A DNA stretch of 64,000 nt from Tridacna crocea (GCA_943736015.1 OX031072.1:14659501-14723500), one strand, 5' to 3'. Positions 43,862 through 53,804 are shown, counted from the stretch's first letter. The notes: generated from the letters alone by a model not told the origin. Numbers and translations are program-made.

Positions 43862-44160
43862 AGACCAATAGGACAAAAGCCCACTAAGACAAAAGCCCAC
43901 TAAACAAAAGCCCACTAGGACAAAAGCCCACAAGGACAAAAGCCCACTTATAGTTATAATCATGTAGTTAATTAAAAAATTCGTATATATGATGTGACTT
44001 GTCTTTAGAAGAGTAGAAAACATTATGTGAAAAGCATTAGATGCTTTCTTACACAAATGAGAAAAGAAATTTTGTAACACTCATTTATAAACAGTGGGCT
44101 TCTGTCCTCCCTGCCAAAATTAACAGAGGGCTTTTGTACCAGCGGGCTTTTGTTCGTTCC
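43862..44160. mobile_element. Family N foldback with tandemly repeated ends
   Basis: Left arm: five imperfect copies of about 16 bp, GGACAAAAGCCCACTA (43873-43950). Right arm: GTGGGCTTCTGTCC, GGGCTTTTGTACC and CGGGCTTTTGTTCG in inverse orientation (44095-44158). Between them is a short hairpin AAAAGCATTAGATGCTTTCTT. Confidence 0.65.
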
Positions 44161-44256
44161 CCGGATGAGCTACCGGGGCTCGGCAGACTGTGTGGTAAAG
44201 GGTTAAACTTTGCACTGTCGGCCCAAACACCTGAGGTTGTTATCGTCTGGAGGGGT

Positions 44257-44492
44257 TTAACCCTTTACCCTTTACCAAACCACAAAATTTTAAACTTGTC
44301 AAAATTAAAAGCACTTGCAGACAACAAAATAAACGTAACTGAGAAATTGAAATTTATTTCCAGCAAGGTAGAAAACATTGTGGGAAAATGGAGAAAATGC
44401 TGGTTACCAGCATTTTCTCCTTTTCCCACAATGTTTTCAAGAGGCTTCTATCTCCGGGTCGCAAGAACCAGAGTTTGTTTTGGTCAAGGGTT
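44257..44492 (+). mobile_element. A1 element with duplicated terminus
   Basis: TTAACCCTTTACCCTTTACCAAACC: the first 9 bases of the terminus are repeated. The hairpin is near-perfect (one A to T, GGGAAAATGG). RE ends TTGGTCAAGGGTTC. Confidence 0.8.
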
Positions 44493-44828
44493 CAGATCCT
44501 GATACCCCCTTCTCCCCCACGGCTGTCGACAGGTAGACGTCAACCTTATAAAACGTGTCAATAAAAGGTCATTCGATAAGATTAGACGAGATGGGGCAAA
44601 CCTTTAAAAACTATGTAGACAAATAGACAAATACACATTTGTGTATTCAAGTACACGTCGTAAACACCGGTGTGTTTCGTATGCCCCACTTTTTTTTTTA
44701 TGCGAAACAACAAGATTTATCACTGATTTAGTCTCATTTTTTTGTGAGACCTTCGAGGCAATGCTATATTTTATCAGATGCATAAAAATAGCGATTGAGA
44801 AAACTGTCATAGCTTTTTTTTTTTTATA

Positions 44829-45048
44829 CTCATTACCAAACGACAAAATTTTAGGTTTGTCCAAATCGAAAGCATTTGCAGACGAGAAAATAAAATTGAA
44901 AATTTGAAATTTGTTTTGTGAAGGATAGATACATTTTGGGGAAATGATAAAATGCTGGTTACCAGCATTTTCTACTTTTCCCACATTGTTTTCGGAAGGA
45001 TATTTTCTCAGGGGTTGTCAAAAGTAGGGATTGTGTGGTAATGGGTTC
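44829..45048 (+). mobile_element. A1 element
   Basis: LE CTCATTACCAAACGACAAAATTTTAG; arms ACATTTTGGGGAAATG versus CTTTTCCCACATTG have decayed; RE GGGATTGTGTGGTAATGGGTTC. Confidence 0.75.
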
Positions 45049-45138
45049 GCTTTACCAAAGCAACACCATTTTGGACTGGACCAAAATGAAAGTATTTTGT
45101 AGACGGCAAGTAAAAAGCAGCTCAAAAAATGATAACCG
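45049..45138 (+). mobile_element. A1 LE-half fragment
   Basis: GCTTTACCAAAGCAACACC ... GGACTGGACCAAAATGAAAG ... AGACGGCAAGTAAAAAGCAGC, then interrupted by a SINE fragment. Confidence 0.55.
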
Positions 45139-45335
45139 GTCTTTGATTCGATCCTCTCTCACTGCTGAATATTGTTTCGACGCTGGTTGTGTGGAAAAGA
45201 AGCCAGTGGCTTGGAAAAAATACTGTGCGAAATGACTGGTAAAAGGAAATCCAAGAAAGCATGGATAGGTGCACTGGTCGCTGCGATGAAACTGAAATAA
45301 TGTCGATAAACATCATACAATTAATCAAAACGCCT
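45139..45335 (+). mobile_element. tRNA-derived SINE, type H, 5' truncated
   Basis: It starts at TTTGATTCGATCC, lacking the A box, then CTCTCTCACTGCTGAATATTG, AGCCAGTGGCTTGG and 3' end GAAATAATGTCGATAAAC. Confidence 0.6.
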
Positions 45336-45341
45336 TCTCTG

Positions 45342-45566
45342 AACCCTTTCCCAAACAAGCCCTTGTTTTTACGTGTCTGCAGTACATGTCTTTTGAAAAC
45401 ACTGTGGGAAAAGGAGAAATTGCTCGTGACGAGCAATTTCTCATTTTCCCACAGTGTTTTCTACCCATTTGGAGAACTTTCTGCCATTTTTATCGAATTT
45501 GAAATTGTCGCCTGCAAACTCTGAGAGTTTGGAAGAGTCTAAAATTTGTTGTTTGGGAAAGGGTTA
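45342..45566 (-). mobile_element. A2 element, near-intact
   Basis: The left end reads GAACCCTTTCCCAAACAAG, so the TTAA has mutated; the right end is GGGAAAGGGTTA. The palindrome core TTGCTCGTGACGAGCAA is perfect. It inserted next to the 3' end of a SINE fragment. Confidence 0.8.
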
Positions 45567-46064
45567 CAGGTCGTTATCATTCGACATTGTGAGATAAAGA
45601 GTTTATCCTTGTTCCATTTAGTTTTAGTCTGTTGCCATAGAAATCGGATGACAAGTATTTTATGTCTCAGGCTTTGACATGCAAGAAGTCATGTAAATAT
45701 GTAAGTTTTTTTTTCTAAATGATTAGTCTACTCTGTTTTTCAGTAAAACACCATTTGTTTAAATAGATCAATTTGTTTTTGCTAGCGCTGGTGCTGGGTG
45801 CGTAGAGCTCATATTTTAGACAAGGCTAGTGTGGCATCGGCGAGGGTTAGTTTAGTTAAACATATTCAGATTTTGCGAATATTTTCCTACCTTCTTATAG
45901 CTTTACTTCTCATTTGTATAACCGTATAAAGCAATGTAAAACATGGAAAAGTTGAAAAATGAACGGATAATGTAGACCAAAGTTCGGACTGCAAGTTCGT
46001 GCAGGCTGACCATAAACTAGCTCTGCTCTTGTAATTAAAGAGCACCTATAGTTTGAAAGGGCAC

Positions 46065-46303
46065 TTAACCCATAACCAAACAATCCCTGGTTTTTACGAC
46101 CCTGAGATAGAAGCCTTTTGGAAACATTGTAGGAAAAGGAGAAAATGCTGGTAACCAGCATTTTCTCCTTTCACACAATGTTTTCCACTCTACTGGAAAC
46201 AAATTTCAACTTTTGAGCAGCGTTTGTTTTTTCGTCTGCAAATGCTTTCAGTTTTGACCAGTCTAATTTTGTTTTTTCGTTTGCTTTTAGAGTCTAGGGT
46301 TAA
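46065..46303 (-). mobile_element. A1 element, intact, 239 bp
   Basis: TTAA-bounded; RE CCCATAACCAAACAATCCC. Arms GGAAACATTGTAGGAAAAGG and CTCCTTTCACACAATG. LE is extended by an inserted TCGTTTGCTTTTAGAGTCT-like stretch. It is the last A copy before the Ski-family exon. Confidence 0.85.
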
Positions 46304-46779
46304 CATGTGACTGGAAAAACAGATTCATAAGCACACACAAGTTTTCAGAGCGTGGTCAGTTTAGCGTATTTCAAGTTTGCAGGCGATATGCAGATCAATA
46401 TAGATCTTGATCTAGATCTATATTAAAATAAATATATATACAATGACCCTTTCTACTTCTTTGTGTTGAATCATAATTGTTAGAGCTGTCGGTCAATGAC
46501 CATTGTGTCGCCTTTGATGCATGAAAATATGACAGTTCAGTCTGTTGAAGTAGATCTAGATTAAAATGAAATAATGCTCCCCCCCCCCCATCACATTTGA
46601 ACGATTGAGAGAGGACATTATTATTTTAAAGTGTGTAATTGGCAAAGAGAGAGCTGTCTCGTAAATTTACACGAAAAATTCAAGAAAAAGTAGCAATGCA
46701 GAGCTTACAGAAAAACTGGCTTATTGTTTAAAATATAAAACAAATCTTTGGTCAAAAGACAGCATCACGTAGTCAGCAT
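46304..46779. other. Unassigned stretch upstream of the Ski-family promoter
   Basis: Contains a near-palindrome GATCTTGATCTAGATC (46411-46426) and a short C-run (46578-46588); no family element seen. Confidence 0.35.
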
Positions 46780-47447
46780 GTTATTAGTTTGACGATGAGC
46801 GCACACGTTTCTCAATCATCGCGCGGATTTTTCTGGCTTCAGTCCGAGAATCTGTGAAAATTAGGAGATAAACGCCGTCCAGCCAAATCGAATTATTTAG
46901 AAACAGACTATAGGCGCGAGAGCCTAAAATAATCGACAGCGCGAGACGACTGCTCTAGTGACGTCACAGACTAGACGGCCACAATGCTAAAATGTATAGA
47001 CGACAAAATGTACATGTACCCAGCCATGGGTCAGAATGGACAATATTGATAAACCATATACGATCACTAAAACTGCCTGATTTCACCAATAGTTAAATTG
47101 AGGGCATCTCAAGACTTTTTTAAAGCTATTTACTCGCTGTGTACTTCTTTAGAGTGTTCTATTCTCCCTCAAAATGCAGATTTTATGTATCTTTTTAAAG
47201 TGTGGGAGGTGTACGGAAGAGCTGAAGGAATTCGCATAGATAATGATCCGTTAGATAGCAACGTGTAGAGGTTTGTGAAGAGATTGAATATGAAAACTAT
47301 TGTTTCGTGTTCCGATTTTATTTAAATCTTTAATCCGTCTACAGGGATCACTTTTATTCGATGAAACATCAAAGTTGGAGCAAACAAACAAGCGCCAAGG
47401 TCAAACAGTTTTAGGTTGGTGCGACAGATAGAATAGCCGACATAAGT
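46780..47447 (+). promoter_or_regulatory. Probable promoter and 5' leader region of the Ski-family gene
   Basis: This stretch holds no recognisable repeat and has more CpG than its surroundings, especially 46800-46980 (CGCGCG, GGCGCGAG, GCGCGAGACGAC). It lies immediately upstream of the first coding exon. No TATA box is obvious. It may include a non-coding first exon. Confidence 0.5.
46959..46966. promoter_or_regulatory. Palindromic cAMP-response element
   Basis: A perfect TGACGTCA lies in the CpG-rich stretch about 620 bp upstream of the Ski-family ATG. It is followed by ACAGACTAGACGG, which contains two AGAC Smad half-sites. The full CRE is the CREB/ATF consensus; function here is inference from position. 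Confidence 0.45.
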
Positions 47448-47534
47448 ATGTTATCCAATCATAGTGTTGCTCAGTTCAGTGTTATGTCTTCGACGTCGTG
47501 TGTGAGACCTTCGCTACGGAAATTCGAAAAATAG
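47448..47534 (+). CDS. Possible upstream ORF in the Ski-family 5' leader
   Basis: ATG 47448 opens 28 codons ending at TAG 47532-47534, 47 bp before the main ATG and in a different frame. A second ATG at 47484 is in the same frame. If transcription starts upstream of 47448, this uORF would reduce initiation at 47582. The peptide resembles nothing I know. Whether it lies in the mRNA is unknown. Confidence 0.35.
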   Translation: MLSNHSVAQFSVMSSTSCVRPSLRKFEK

Positions 47535-47581
47535 GGAAGTGGAATGAAAACAAACATAGAGTTTATGCGTCAAAAGATTCA

Positions 47582-48475
47582 ATGGAAGTGTTGCCCCAGT
47601 CTGTTAGCCCCCACATACAGCGGGTGCTGAAAAGTTTTCAAACGACAGCTAATAGGACATTACAAGGCCCGGGTCATGGCGGACTAGTTATGCTCTCTCC
47701 GACGCACGAAATGGCTAAACTTTCTGCAGAGGAATATAGAAAAGCGTTTTCCGTGAAATCAAAAGCCGAGGTGGAACAGTTTTATAGGGGAGCACCTCCA
47801 TTTCCAGTTCAACAGCTTCCAGTTTTTACTCCTGTTGACACAAGTCGAAGTGAAAAAACAGAAACCGAACTTGAAGGTGAGAAAATAAGTTGTTTTATTG
47901 TTGGCGGCGAGAAGAGGCTCTGTTTGCCTCAAATACTGAACACAGTTCTGAGGGATTATACACTTCAACAGATCAACACAGTTTGTGACGATTTGCATAT
48001 TTTCTGTTCAAGGTGTCAACCAGAACAATTGGAGATTCTGAAAGTGTCAGGAATACTTCCTCCCAGTGCGCCAAGTTGTGGTTTAATTACAAAAACTGAT
48101 GCTGAGCGTCTGTGTAATGCACTTATTCTAACTTCAAATGGCATTGCGCCCTCTCATCCTTCATCAAACAGTTTTAAGGTGTATCATGAGTGTTTCGGAA
48201 AGTGTAAAGGAGTGTTCAGCCCCGAGGCTTATACATCTTCATCGGCATTATGCGTGCAATGCGTTGATTGTGGACGATGGTTTAGTACCCAGAAATTTGT
48301 CTGTCATTCTCATAAGGCCCTTGAAAACCGTACTTGTCACTGGGGTTTTGATTCGGCAAATTGGAGACACTACTTACTCTTAGCCAAACATCAACCAGGA
48401 ATCGAGAAACTTCAGGAAATTTTGGAACAGATCAAAGCCAGATTTGACAACACAAACAAATACAAAAGAAAACAG
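47582..48475 (+). CDS. SKI: Ski/SnoN family transcriptional corepressor, coding exon 1 (partial gene)
   Basis: The exon encodes 298 residues. Residues about 90-185 form the Ski/Sno/Dac (DHD) domain, with [19 protein letters not shown] (102-120), LHIFCSRC (138-145), [20 protein letters not shown] and [11 protein letters not shown]. Residues about 198-290 form the SMAD4-binding SAND-like domain, with [11 protein letters not shown] (200-210), candidate zinc ligands C224, C227, C230, H242 and H244, and [15 protein letters not shown]. The N-terminal [11 protein letters not shown] (10-20) sits where vertebrate Ski binds R-Smads. Family members are nuclear corepressors that recruit NCoR/HDAC and antagonise Smad signalling. 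The frame is open from 47465, but ATG 47582 is its first ATG; +4 is G and -3 is T, so initiation context is moderate. The exon ends CAG|GTAAAA in phase 0, as expected because the vertebrate first coding exon also stops just after this domain. The C-terminal coiled coil must lie in later exons. Ski and SnoN cannot be told apart here; most invertebrates have one co-orthologue (Snoo in flies). Confidence 0.95.
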
Positions 48476-48482
48476 GTAAAAT
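48474..48482 (+). other. Splice donor of Ski-family exon 1
   Basis: CAG|GTAAAATTT: the exon ends at 48475 and the intron GT is 48476-48477. Reading through reaches a TAG only four codons later (48485-48487), and the protein would then lack the coiled-coil region of the family, so splicing is the better reading. Confidence 0.85.
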
Positions 48483-48518
48483 TTTAGGATTGATTTTCAC
48501 CATGCAGAACTGCAGATA

Positions 48519-48680
48519 GGGGAGTGATGGTTTTCCAAATCCGTTATTTTTCTTTCAAGCCTTATGTTGTGGGTACTCGTTAGACTCATCTGGATGAGAG
48601 AATTCTAATGAGTACCCATAACATAGGGTTTGGGGGAGAATAATTAGTTTTCGTAATTTGAAAATCAAAATCACTCCCTT
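48519..48680. mobile_element. Family M element, copy 2, in Ski-family intron 1
   Basis: GGGGAGTGATGGTTTTCC / AAATCAAAATCACTCCC ends; central GGGTACTCGTTAGACTCATC / GAATTCTAATGAGTACCC. It lies only 43 bp after the splice donor. Confidence 0.8.
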
Positions 48681-49044
48681 ATCTGGAGTTTCGACCTTTT
48701 ATTTTGATGGATTGTTGCATGGATGTAAAAATGAATCATTGATGAAATTTTGTTCATGTCATTTATAGCTTATAAATCACAGTATATAGGCGTTCTTAAT
48801 TCTGAATGAATGATGTGGGCTTTAACATCTTGATGAAGAAGTATGGGAGTAAGACACAGATCAGCTTGCATGCTTCTACTGAATGATCATGGTCTGCACT
48901 CTTTTTGTGAAAGGGTTACATGTAAAATGTAAACAGTAGAAAGGCTTGATTTATGCTAGAAGGGTCAGGGATGATGCAAGAGTATTTTCCCTTTGCTACC
49001 AAAACATCTGCCTCCACTAAGTAAAGGGGTGGGGGAGAGCCACC

Positions 49045-49254
49045 TTAACTCTATACCACACAACAAATTTTTTTGAAGTGTCCATCAAAAAAAAATGTGG
49101 GTCAGAAATTGAAGTTTTATTTGGAAAGTGTAGAAAACATTGTAGGTAAAGGAGAAAATGCTGGTTTCCAGCATTTTCTCCTTTTCCCACATTGTTTTCT
49201 CAAGCTTTCATTCTCAGTGTTGTTTAAAGTCAGGATTGTCCAGTGAAGGGTTAA
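49045..49254 (+). mobile_element. A1 element, 210 bp, first in Ski-family intron 1
   Basis: TTAACTCTATACCACACAAC to GTCCAGTGAAGGGTTAA; perfect inner stem with GGTTTCC centre; LE sub-terminal region shortened. Confidence 0.82.
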
Positions 49255-49517
49255 GTTGTTACAACACGATCCCAAGTTCAAACATCCTTGAGAAAGAAAG
49301 CTTTTGAAAATATTGTGGATAAAAGAGAAAATGCTTTTGGAACAATATTTTCCATCCACCCCTAAAAGAGTTTAATATTTGAGTCATATTTACTTTGTCG
49401 AATAGAAATGTGGACTGTTCTAAAATTTTGTTATTGAAAATTTTTGAACTTCAGTCTATAAAGTCCTTCAATATGAACAATTCTGAAATTTTTATTGTTT
49501 GGCAAAAGGACAGGGTT
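49251..49517 (-). mobile_element. A1 element, degraded, sharing a TTAA
   Basis: It starts at TTAA 49251-49254, RE-like CAACACGATCCCAAGTTC, one arm GAAAATATTGTGGATAAAAGAG with only a partial partner, ending TTGGCAAAAGGACAGGGTTAA. Confidence 0.6.
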
Positions 49518-49757
49518 AATTACGAAAATTTATGACACATCTTTTGGCATTGTCACTGGAAATCATAAGATAGCATCATAGTCAAGATTTTGGAAAAGAA
49601 ATACAGTAAAATCTATAGAGCACTTTAAATCATAAATCTGACAGGTGACGGTTGTATTTTCTGATACAAATACAGTCTGACATTTGGTACAATAAGGTTT
49701 AAAGGTTTATATTGGCTTGGCTGCGACATTTGAAGGTCAGAAATATTAATTCATAGG

Positions 49758-49966
49758 TTTAACTCCTTACCAAATGACAAAATTCTAGATTTGTCCAAAT
49801 CGTAATCATTTCCAGACGAGAAAGTTAAAGTGACAGAAAATTTGAAATTTGTTTTGTGAAGGGTAGAAAACATTGTTACCAGCATTTTCTTCTTTTCCCA
49901 CAATGTGTTCAAACAGCTTCTTTCTCAGGGTCGTCAAAAGAATAGATTGTGTGGTAATGGGGTAAC
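49758..49966 (+). mobile_element. A1 element with left arm collapsed
   Basis: LE TTTAACTCCTTACCAAATGAC. GTAGAAAACATTG is followed at once by TTACCAGCATTTTCTTC, so about 20 bp of left arm is missing. The right arm and RE are complete. Confidence 0.75.
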
Positions 49967-50164
49967 ATTTAAAGAACCTTTTGTTATTTAAGGCTACAGA
50001 CAATGTAGTCTCTGATCTTTCGTCTTCACTGTCTGCATTGAATAGAAAGTCTGAGGATGAAGGCTTATGGAAAGAATTTTTTGAAACGGAGAAAATCCTG
50101 GGAACCAATATTTTTTCTATTTTCTTCAATGTTTTTTACCTAATCAACTGCAAATTCTGTTATT

Positions 50165-50345
50165 TAACTCTTTACCCCATAAGGCATTTCTATGGTATCT
50201 TTAATTGACCCTAAATAACAGCAGGGATGGAGCTGTTTCTATGTGTATATCAGACCTTTTGGTAGTGTAGAAAAAATTGTGGCAAAAGGTGAAAAATTGA
50301 AAGCATTTGCAGGCGACAAATATGACTCAAACATTGAAATTTGCT
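50165..50345 (+). mobile_element. A3/A1 chimeric fragment
   Basis: TTAACTCTTTACCCCATAAGG and the next 125 bp are A3. At about 50293, inside the left palindrome arm, the sequence switches to A1 LE sub-terminal sequence (AATTGAAAGCATTTGCAGG ... GACTCAAACATTGAAATTT). The right part of an element is missing. Confidence 0.7.
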
Positions 50346-50562
50346 TATAGGTATTTATATAAAGAGGGGAACCAATCCTATCTAGGTCAGAGAGAGGGAA
50401 AAAAACCTTATCATTCTAGGCAGAAATACTTGTGGTTATCCGATATTGACACAGATCAGCAGACATTTGTAAAAGCAATTGGATTTGGAGGGGGGGTGGC
50501 TTAAGGGTAACTCCCAACTGTTAGAGTAGTTGATGTGATGAAAATATGAAATCTATAATAAT

Positions 50563-50785
50563 CTTTACCAAAGACAAAATTTTGGACTGATCCAACTTGA
50601 AAGCATTAAAAAACACATGTGACCCAAAAATTGAAATTTGATTTCGGGAAAAGAAAGCCTTTGAAAGCATTGTGGGAAAAGGAGAAAATGCTGGTTACCA
50701 GCATTTTCTCCTTTTCCTTCAATGTTTTCAAAAGCTTTCTTTTTTCAGGGTCGTTAAAAGTCAGGATTGTGTGGTCAAGAGTCAA
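50563..50785 (+). mobile_element. A1 element, termini degraded
   Basis: CTTTACCAAAGACAAAATTTTGG to GGATTGTGTGGTCAAGAGTC; arms AAGCATTGTGGGAAAAGG and CCTTTTCCTTCAATG. Confidence 0.75.
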
Positions 50786-50958
50786 AGTGGCTTTTGCTAC
50801 TGTAGTGATGAAGATGGTGTAGATCAAGAGCGGACTGCACAGTTTGTAGGTTCTGATTTTTTATCAACACTGTGTGCTTTGTTTTATTGATCTGTGCAAG
50901 GGTGCTTGTGAACTTGTCCCTGTGAAGCTCTTTTTCAAAAATAGAGATGTTAGTTAGG

Positions 50959-52397
50959 TTAACCCTTTACTCCATAGATACTCATTTCAATGCATTGCTT
51001 GTAGGAGCCTTTTGAAAACATTGTGGCAAAAGATGAAATTGCTCGTGACGAGCAATTTCACCTTTTGTCACAATGTTTTCTATGCTATCAAAAAGTGTCA
51101 TATACACATAAGAAAGGGCTTCATCCTTACTGTTATTTAGGGGTCCGACGAATCACCGAAATACCGAAATACCACCGAAACACCGAAATACCCCGTATTT
51201 TTTACAATTAAGTCATATAACCAATATAAAAGCGAAAATGTTGTGGTTTTTTTTTTTTGTTACACAAACTTATCTTTATATTGATGAAAGGTAGTTAGTT
51301 TAAAACAAAATGACAAAATAACAACATACCATTGACGTCTGACGCAATGGATGTTCACCGAAATCCGAGCCCGTTGTCCACCGTAATACCCACACGACGT
51401 AGTAAAATGCATCACCTTGTAGCTGTTTTACAAGGTTGATGTGTCAGATCTATATCCATAAATATGCTCGGAAAAAATTGTTTTCTTTCGTGATATTTGG
51501 AGAATGAAATTAAGAATTAACGGATCTAGAAAGACAACCGGCCGCCATTGTGAATCGGGTACACATGTTACCCGGCCTTAATTTGTAGACCTGTGTGTCT
51601 AAATTCCACGTCTACTGAGTCTGACGATAAATAAAATATCGATTTTGATCTAAATAATATAGATTTAATTGCAGTTCACCCCATAGGCCCGTAAACATAG
51701 TGGAAAAAGCAGAAAATGTCAAATGCGACACGCACGTGACGATGGATAAATCACGCAATGCTAATTTAGGTAAATTTACTTCGTTCGCAAATGGAACGCA
51801 CTTGCACACTTTAAGTTTATGATTTAAAGAAATGAAATATAAGTGATAATTCCATCTGATGACTCCCAAGTTTGTATTTTGTGTAATAAAGGTCAGGTAT
51901 TTCGGTATGTCAGGACTTGACGGGCGAGTAATTCGGCGATTGTTCTTCACGTGGATCAATGATCAATAGTATACTAACGACATTTTTCTGCTATCTTCTA
52001 CATTATAATCTTCTCTAAAGTGATCATTACTTTAACTAATTGTGTTTTATGTGAAAAAGAGCCAAGTCTTGCGAAGGTTTAATCCCTAAATCAACAAATA
52101 TTTACAGCGTCGAGCGAGTATTTCGGTGGACTTACATACGCCTGTCTCGGTGCATTGTTTACGTCGGGCCCCAGTGATACCTTGTTATTTTGTCATTACG
52201 ATTTTAACTAACAGCCCTTCATCTCTATTGACATTATTTGGATCAAATTCCACAAAAAAAGATAAGCATAACACAGTAATAAAAAATAGGGGTATTTCGG
52301 TGTTTCGGTGGTATTTCGGTATTTCGGTGATTCGTCGGACCGTTATTTAGGGTCAATTTGAGATACCTTAGAAATGCCATATGGGGTAAAGAGTTAA
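50959..52397 (-). mobile_element. A3 element interrupted by the 1200-bp transposon
   Basis: TTAA 50959-50962 and TTAA 52394-52397 bound an A3 copy that measures 229 bp once the insert and its 10-bp duplication are removed, exactly the length of the other two intact A3 copies. Its palindrome (51013-51079) has core TTGCTCGTGACGAGCAA. Confidence 0.9.
51142..52341. mobile_element. 1200-bp non-autonomous DNA transposon with 53-bp inverted repeats
   Basis: Left TIR 51142-51194 and right TIR 52289-52341 are perfect over 53 bp. Both start GGTCCGACGAATCACCG and contain repeated ACCGAAAT units. The 10-bp direct repeat GTTATTTAGG flanks it (51132-51141 and 52342-52351). It interrupts an A3 element whose uninterrupted sequence is visible at 55253-55272, so the insertion is certain. 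No transposase is readable. Long TIRs with a 9-10 bp duplication suggest Mutator-like; hAT is the alternative. Confidence 0.9.
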
Positions 52398-52616
52398 CAC
52401 ATTACCCATCAATCCCTACTTTTTAAGCCACTGAGAAAGAAGCCTTTAGAAAACATTGTGGGAAAAGGAGAAAATGCTGGTAACCAGCATTTTCTCCTTT
52501 TTCCACAATGCTTTCTGCCCTTCGCAAAACAGATTTCAAATTTTCAGTCCTTTTGTCATCTGCAAATGCTTTCGATTTAGACAAAGTTAAAATTTTGTCG
52601 TTTGGTAATGAGTTAA
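52394..52616 (-). mobile_element. A1 element, intact, 223 bp
   Basis: It shares TTAA 52394-52397 with the neighbouring A3 copy. RE CACATTACCCATCAATCCC, LE GTCGTTTGGTAATGAGTTAA; near-perfect palindrome (one C/T pair, CTTTTTCCACAATG). Confidence 0.88.
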
Positions 52617-52743
52617 TTTTGAGTTCTAAGGGCCAAATCTCTTTCAAGTGTTTATGAAAGAATGAAGTTGTAGAATCGCCACATATTGATAGCTGTTGCC
52701 GATATAAGCCTATAAAGGAAAAAGTGCAAAGTTTTGTTGCCCA

Positions 52744-52970
52744 TTAACGCTTTACCAAACGACAAAGTTTTGGACTTGATAAAATAGAAAGCATTAACAG
52801 ATGGCAATCCAAATGTAGCTGAAATGATGGTTTCTGTCTTTGATAGGGTAGGAAACATTGTGGAAAAGGGAATCATTGCTGGATACCAGAATTTTCTCCT
52901 TTTTCCACAATTTTTTAAAAGGTTTCTATCTCAGGATCATGAAAATCAGGGATTGTTTGGTAAAGGGTAA
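52744..52970 (+). mobile_element. A1 element, arms decayed
   Basis: TTAACGCTTTACCAAACGAC to GGATTGTTTGGTAAAGGGTAA; stem GTGGAAAAGGGAATCATTGCTGG versus CCAGAATTTTCTCC. Confidence 0.75.
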
Positions 52971-53252
52971 CTGAGAAAAGGCTTTTGGAATCATTCAGGA
53001 AAATGGAGAAAATGCGAGTAACCAGCATATTCTCCTTTTCCCACAATGTTTTCTATCCTGCTGGAAAGAATTTTGTCAATGTTATAAGTATTGCAAATGA
53101 TAAATTTGGTGTAGCTAAACTTAAGGAAATGGTCCCTGAAGGCTTAGAAAACATGTGGTAACCAGCATTTTATCCTTTTCTCACAATGTTTTCAAAAGCC
53201 TCCCTTACTTGGGGTTCCTTTAAACACAGGAATGTTTGGTAAAATGATGTAA
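52971..53252. mobile_element. A1 fragments, two broken copies
   Basis: A reverse RE-core piece (CTGAGAAAAGGCTTTTGG ... ATGCGAGTAACCAGC ... TATCCTGCTGG) is followed by a forward core-RE piece (CTTAGAAAACATGTGGTAACCAGC ... GGAATGTTTGGTAAAATG). Confidence 0.5.
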
Positions 53253-53565
53253 ATTATATTTTTTCATATTTTATAGCTATTTTTTACAAACCATGCAAAT
53301 TTGTTTCATGCGGTTAGGGGTTTACAACCGATATGGTTTTGCAAATAGCGGGGAATACTACAGCCCATGTACTTGTACTCTGCTCATACAGTAATAATAA
53401 TAGTAAACTTGCTGGCCAAGCATTGATATTCCCTGTAAGTGCCTCAACTGACCGAGTTTTGCTGAAGTATTCATACATAGTAACAGTTGTGTCACATGGT
53501 TCGTGTGGTAAGGCTTGGCGAAGTAAACAGCAGTAAAAAGAGAAAAATTCAATACAGGTATAGTA

Positions 53566-53804
53566 GGCTTAATCCTGAACTCAATGATCCAGCGTTTTAA
53601 TGACCCTTGGGAGAGATGCCCTTTTGAAAACATTGTGGGGAAAAGGAGAAAATGCTGGTAACCAGCATTTTCTCCTTTTCCCCACAGTGTTTTTTACATT
53701 TTTCATCGGCAATATGCCACCATTTGAGGCTAGTTTATTTGAATGTTTACAAATGCTATCAATGTGGAATGGAGAAAATTTTTCTCGAGTGGCAAAGAGT
53801 TATC
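53566..53804 (-). mobile_element. A1 element, termini degraded, strong hairpin
   Basis: Arms GAAAACATTGTGGGG and CCCCACAGTGTTTT both carry an extra G/C pair inserted at the same stem position. RE and LE are recognisable but mutated. Confidence 0.75.

Noticed and set aside
47498-47581. Ski-family start at GTG 47498
   Set aside because: A GTG start is not expected in an animal nuclear gene; the first in-frame ATG is 47582.
46304-49044. Family A depletion around the Ski-family exon
   Set aside because: The 2.7-kb gap is no longer than gaps elsewhere (4141-6811, 11154-14627), so no special avoidance can be claimed.
51612-51959. Transposase in the 1200-bp element (115-residue minus frame)
   Set aside because: No DDE, zinc-finger or dimerisation motif is visible; composition looks random.
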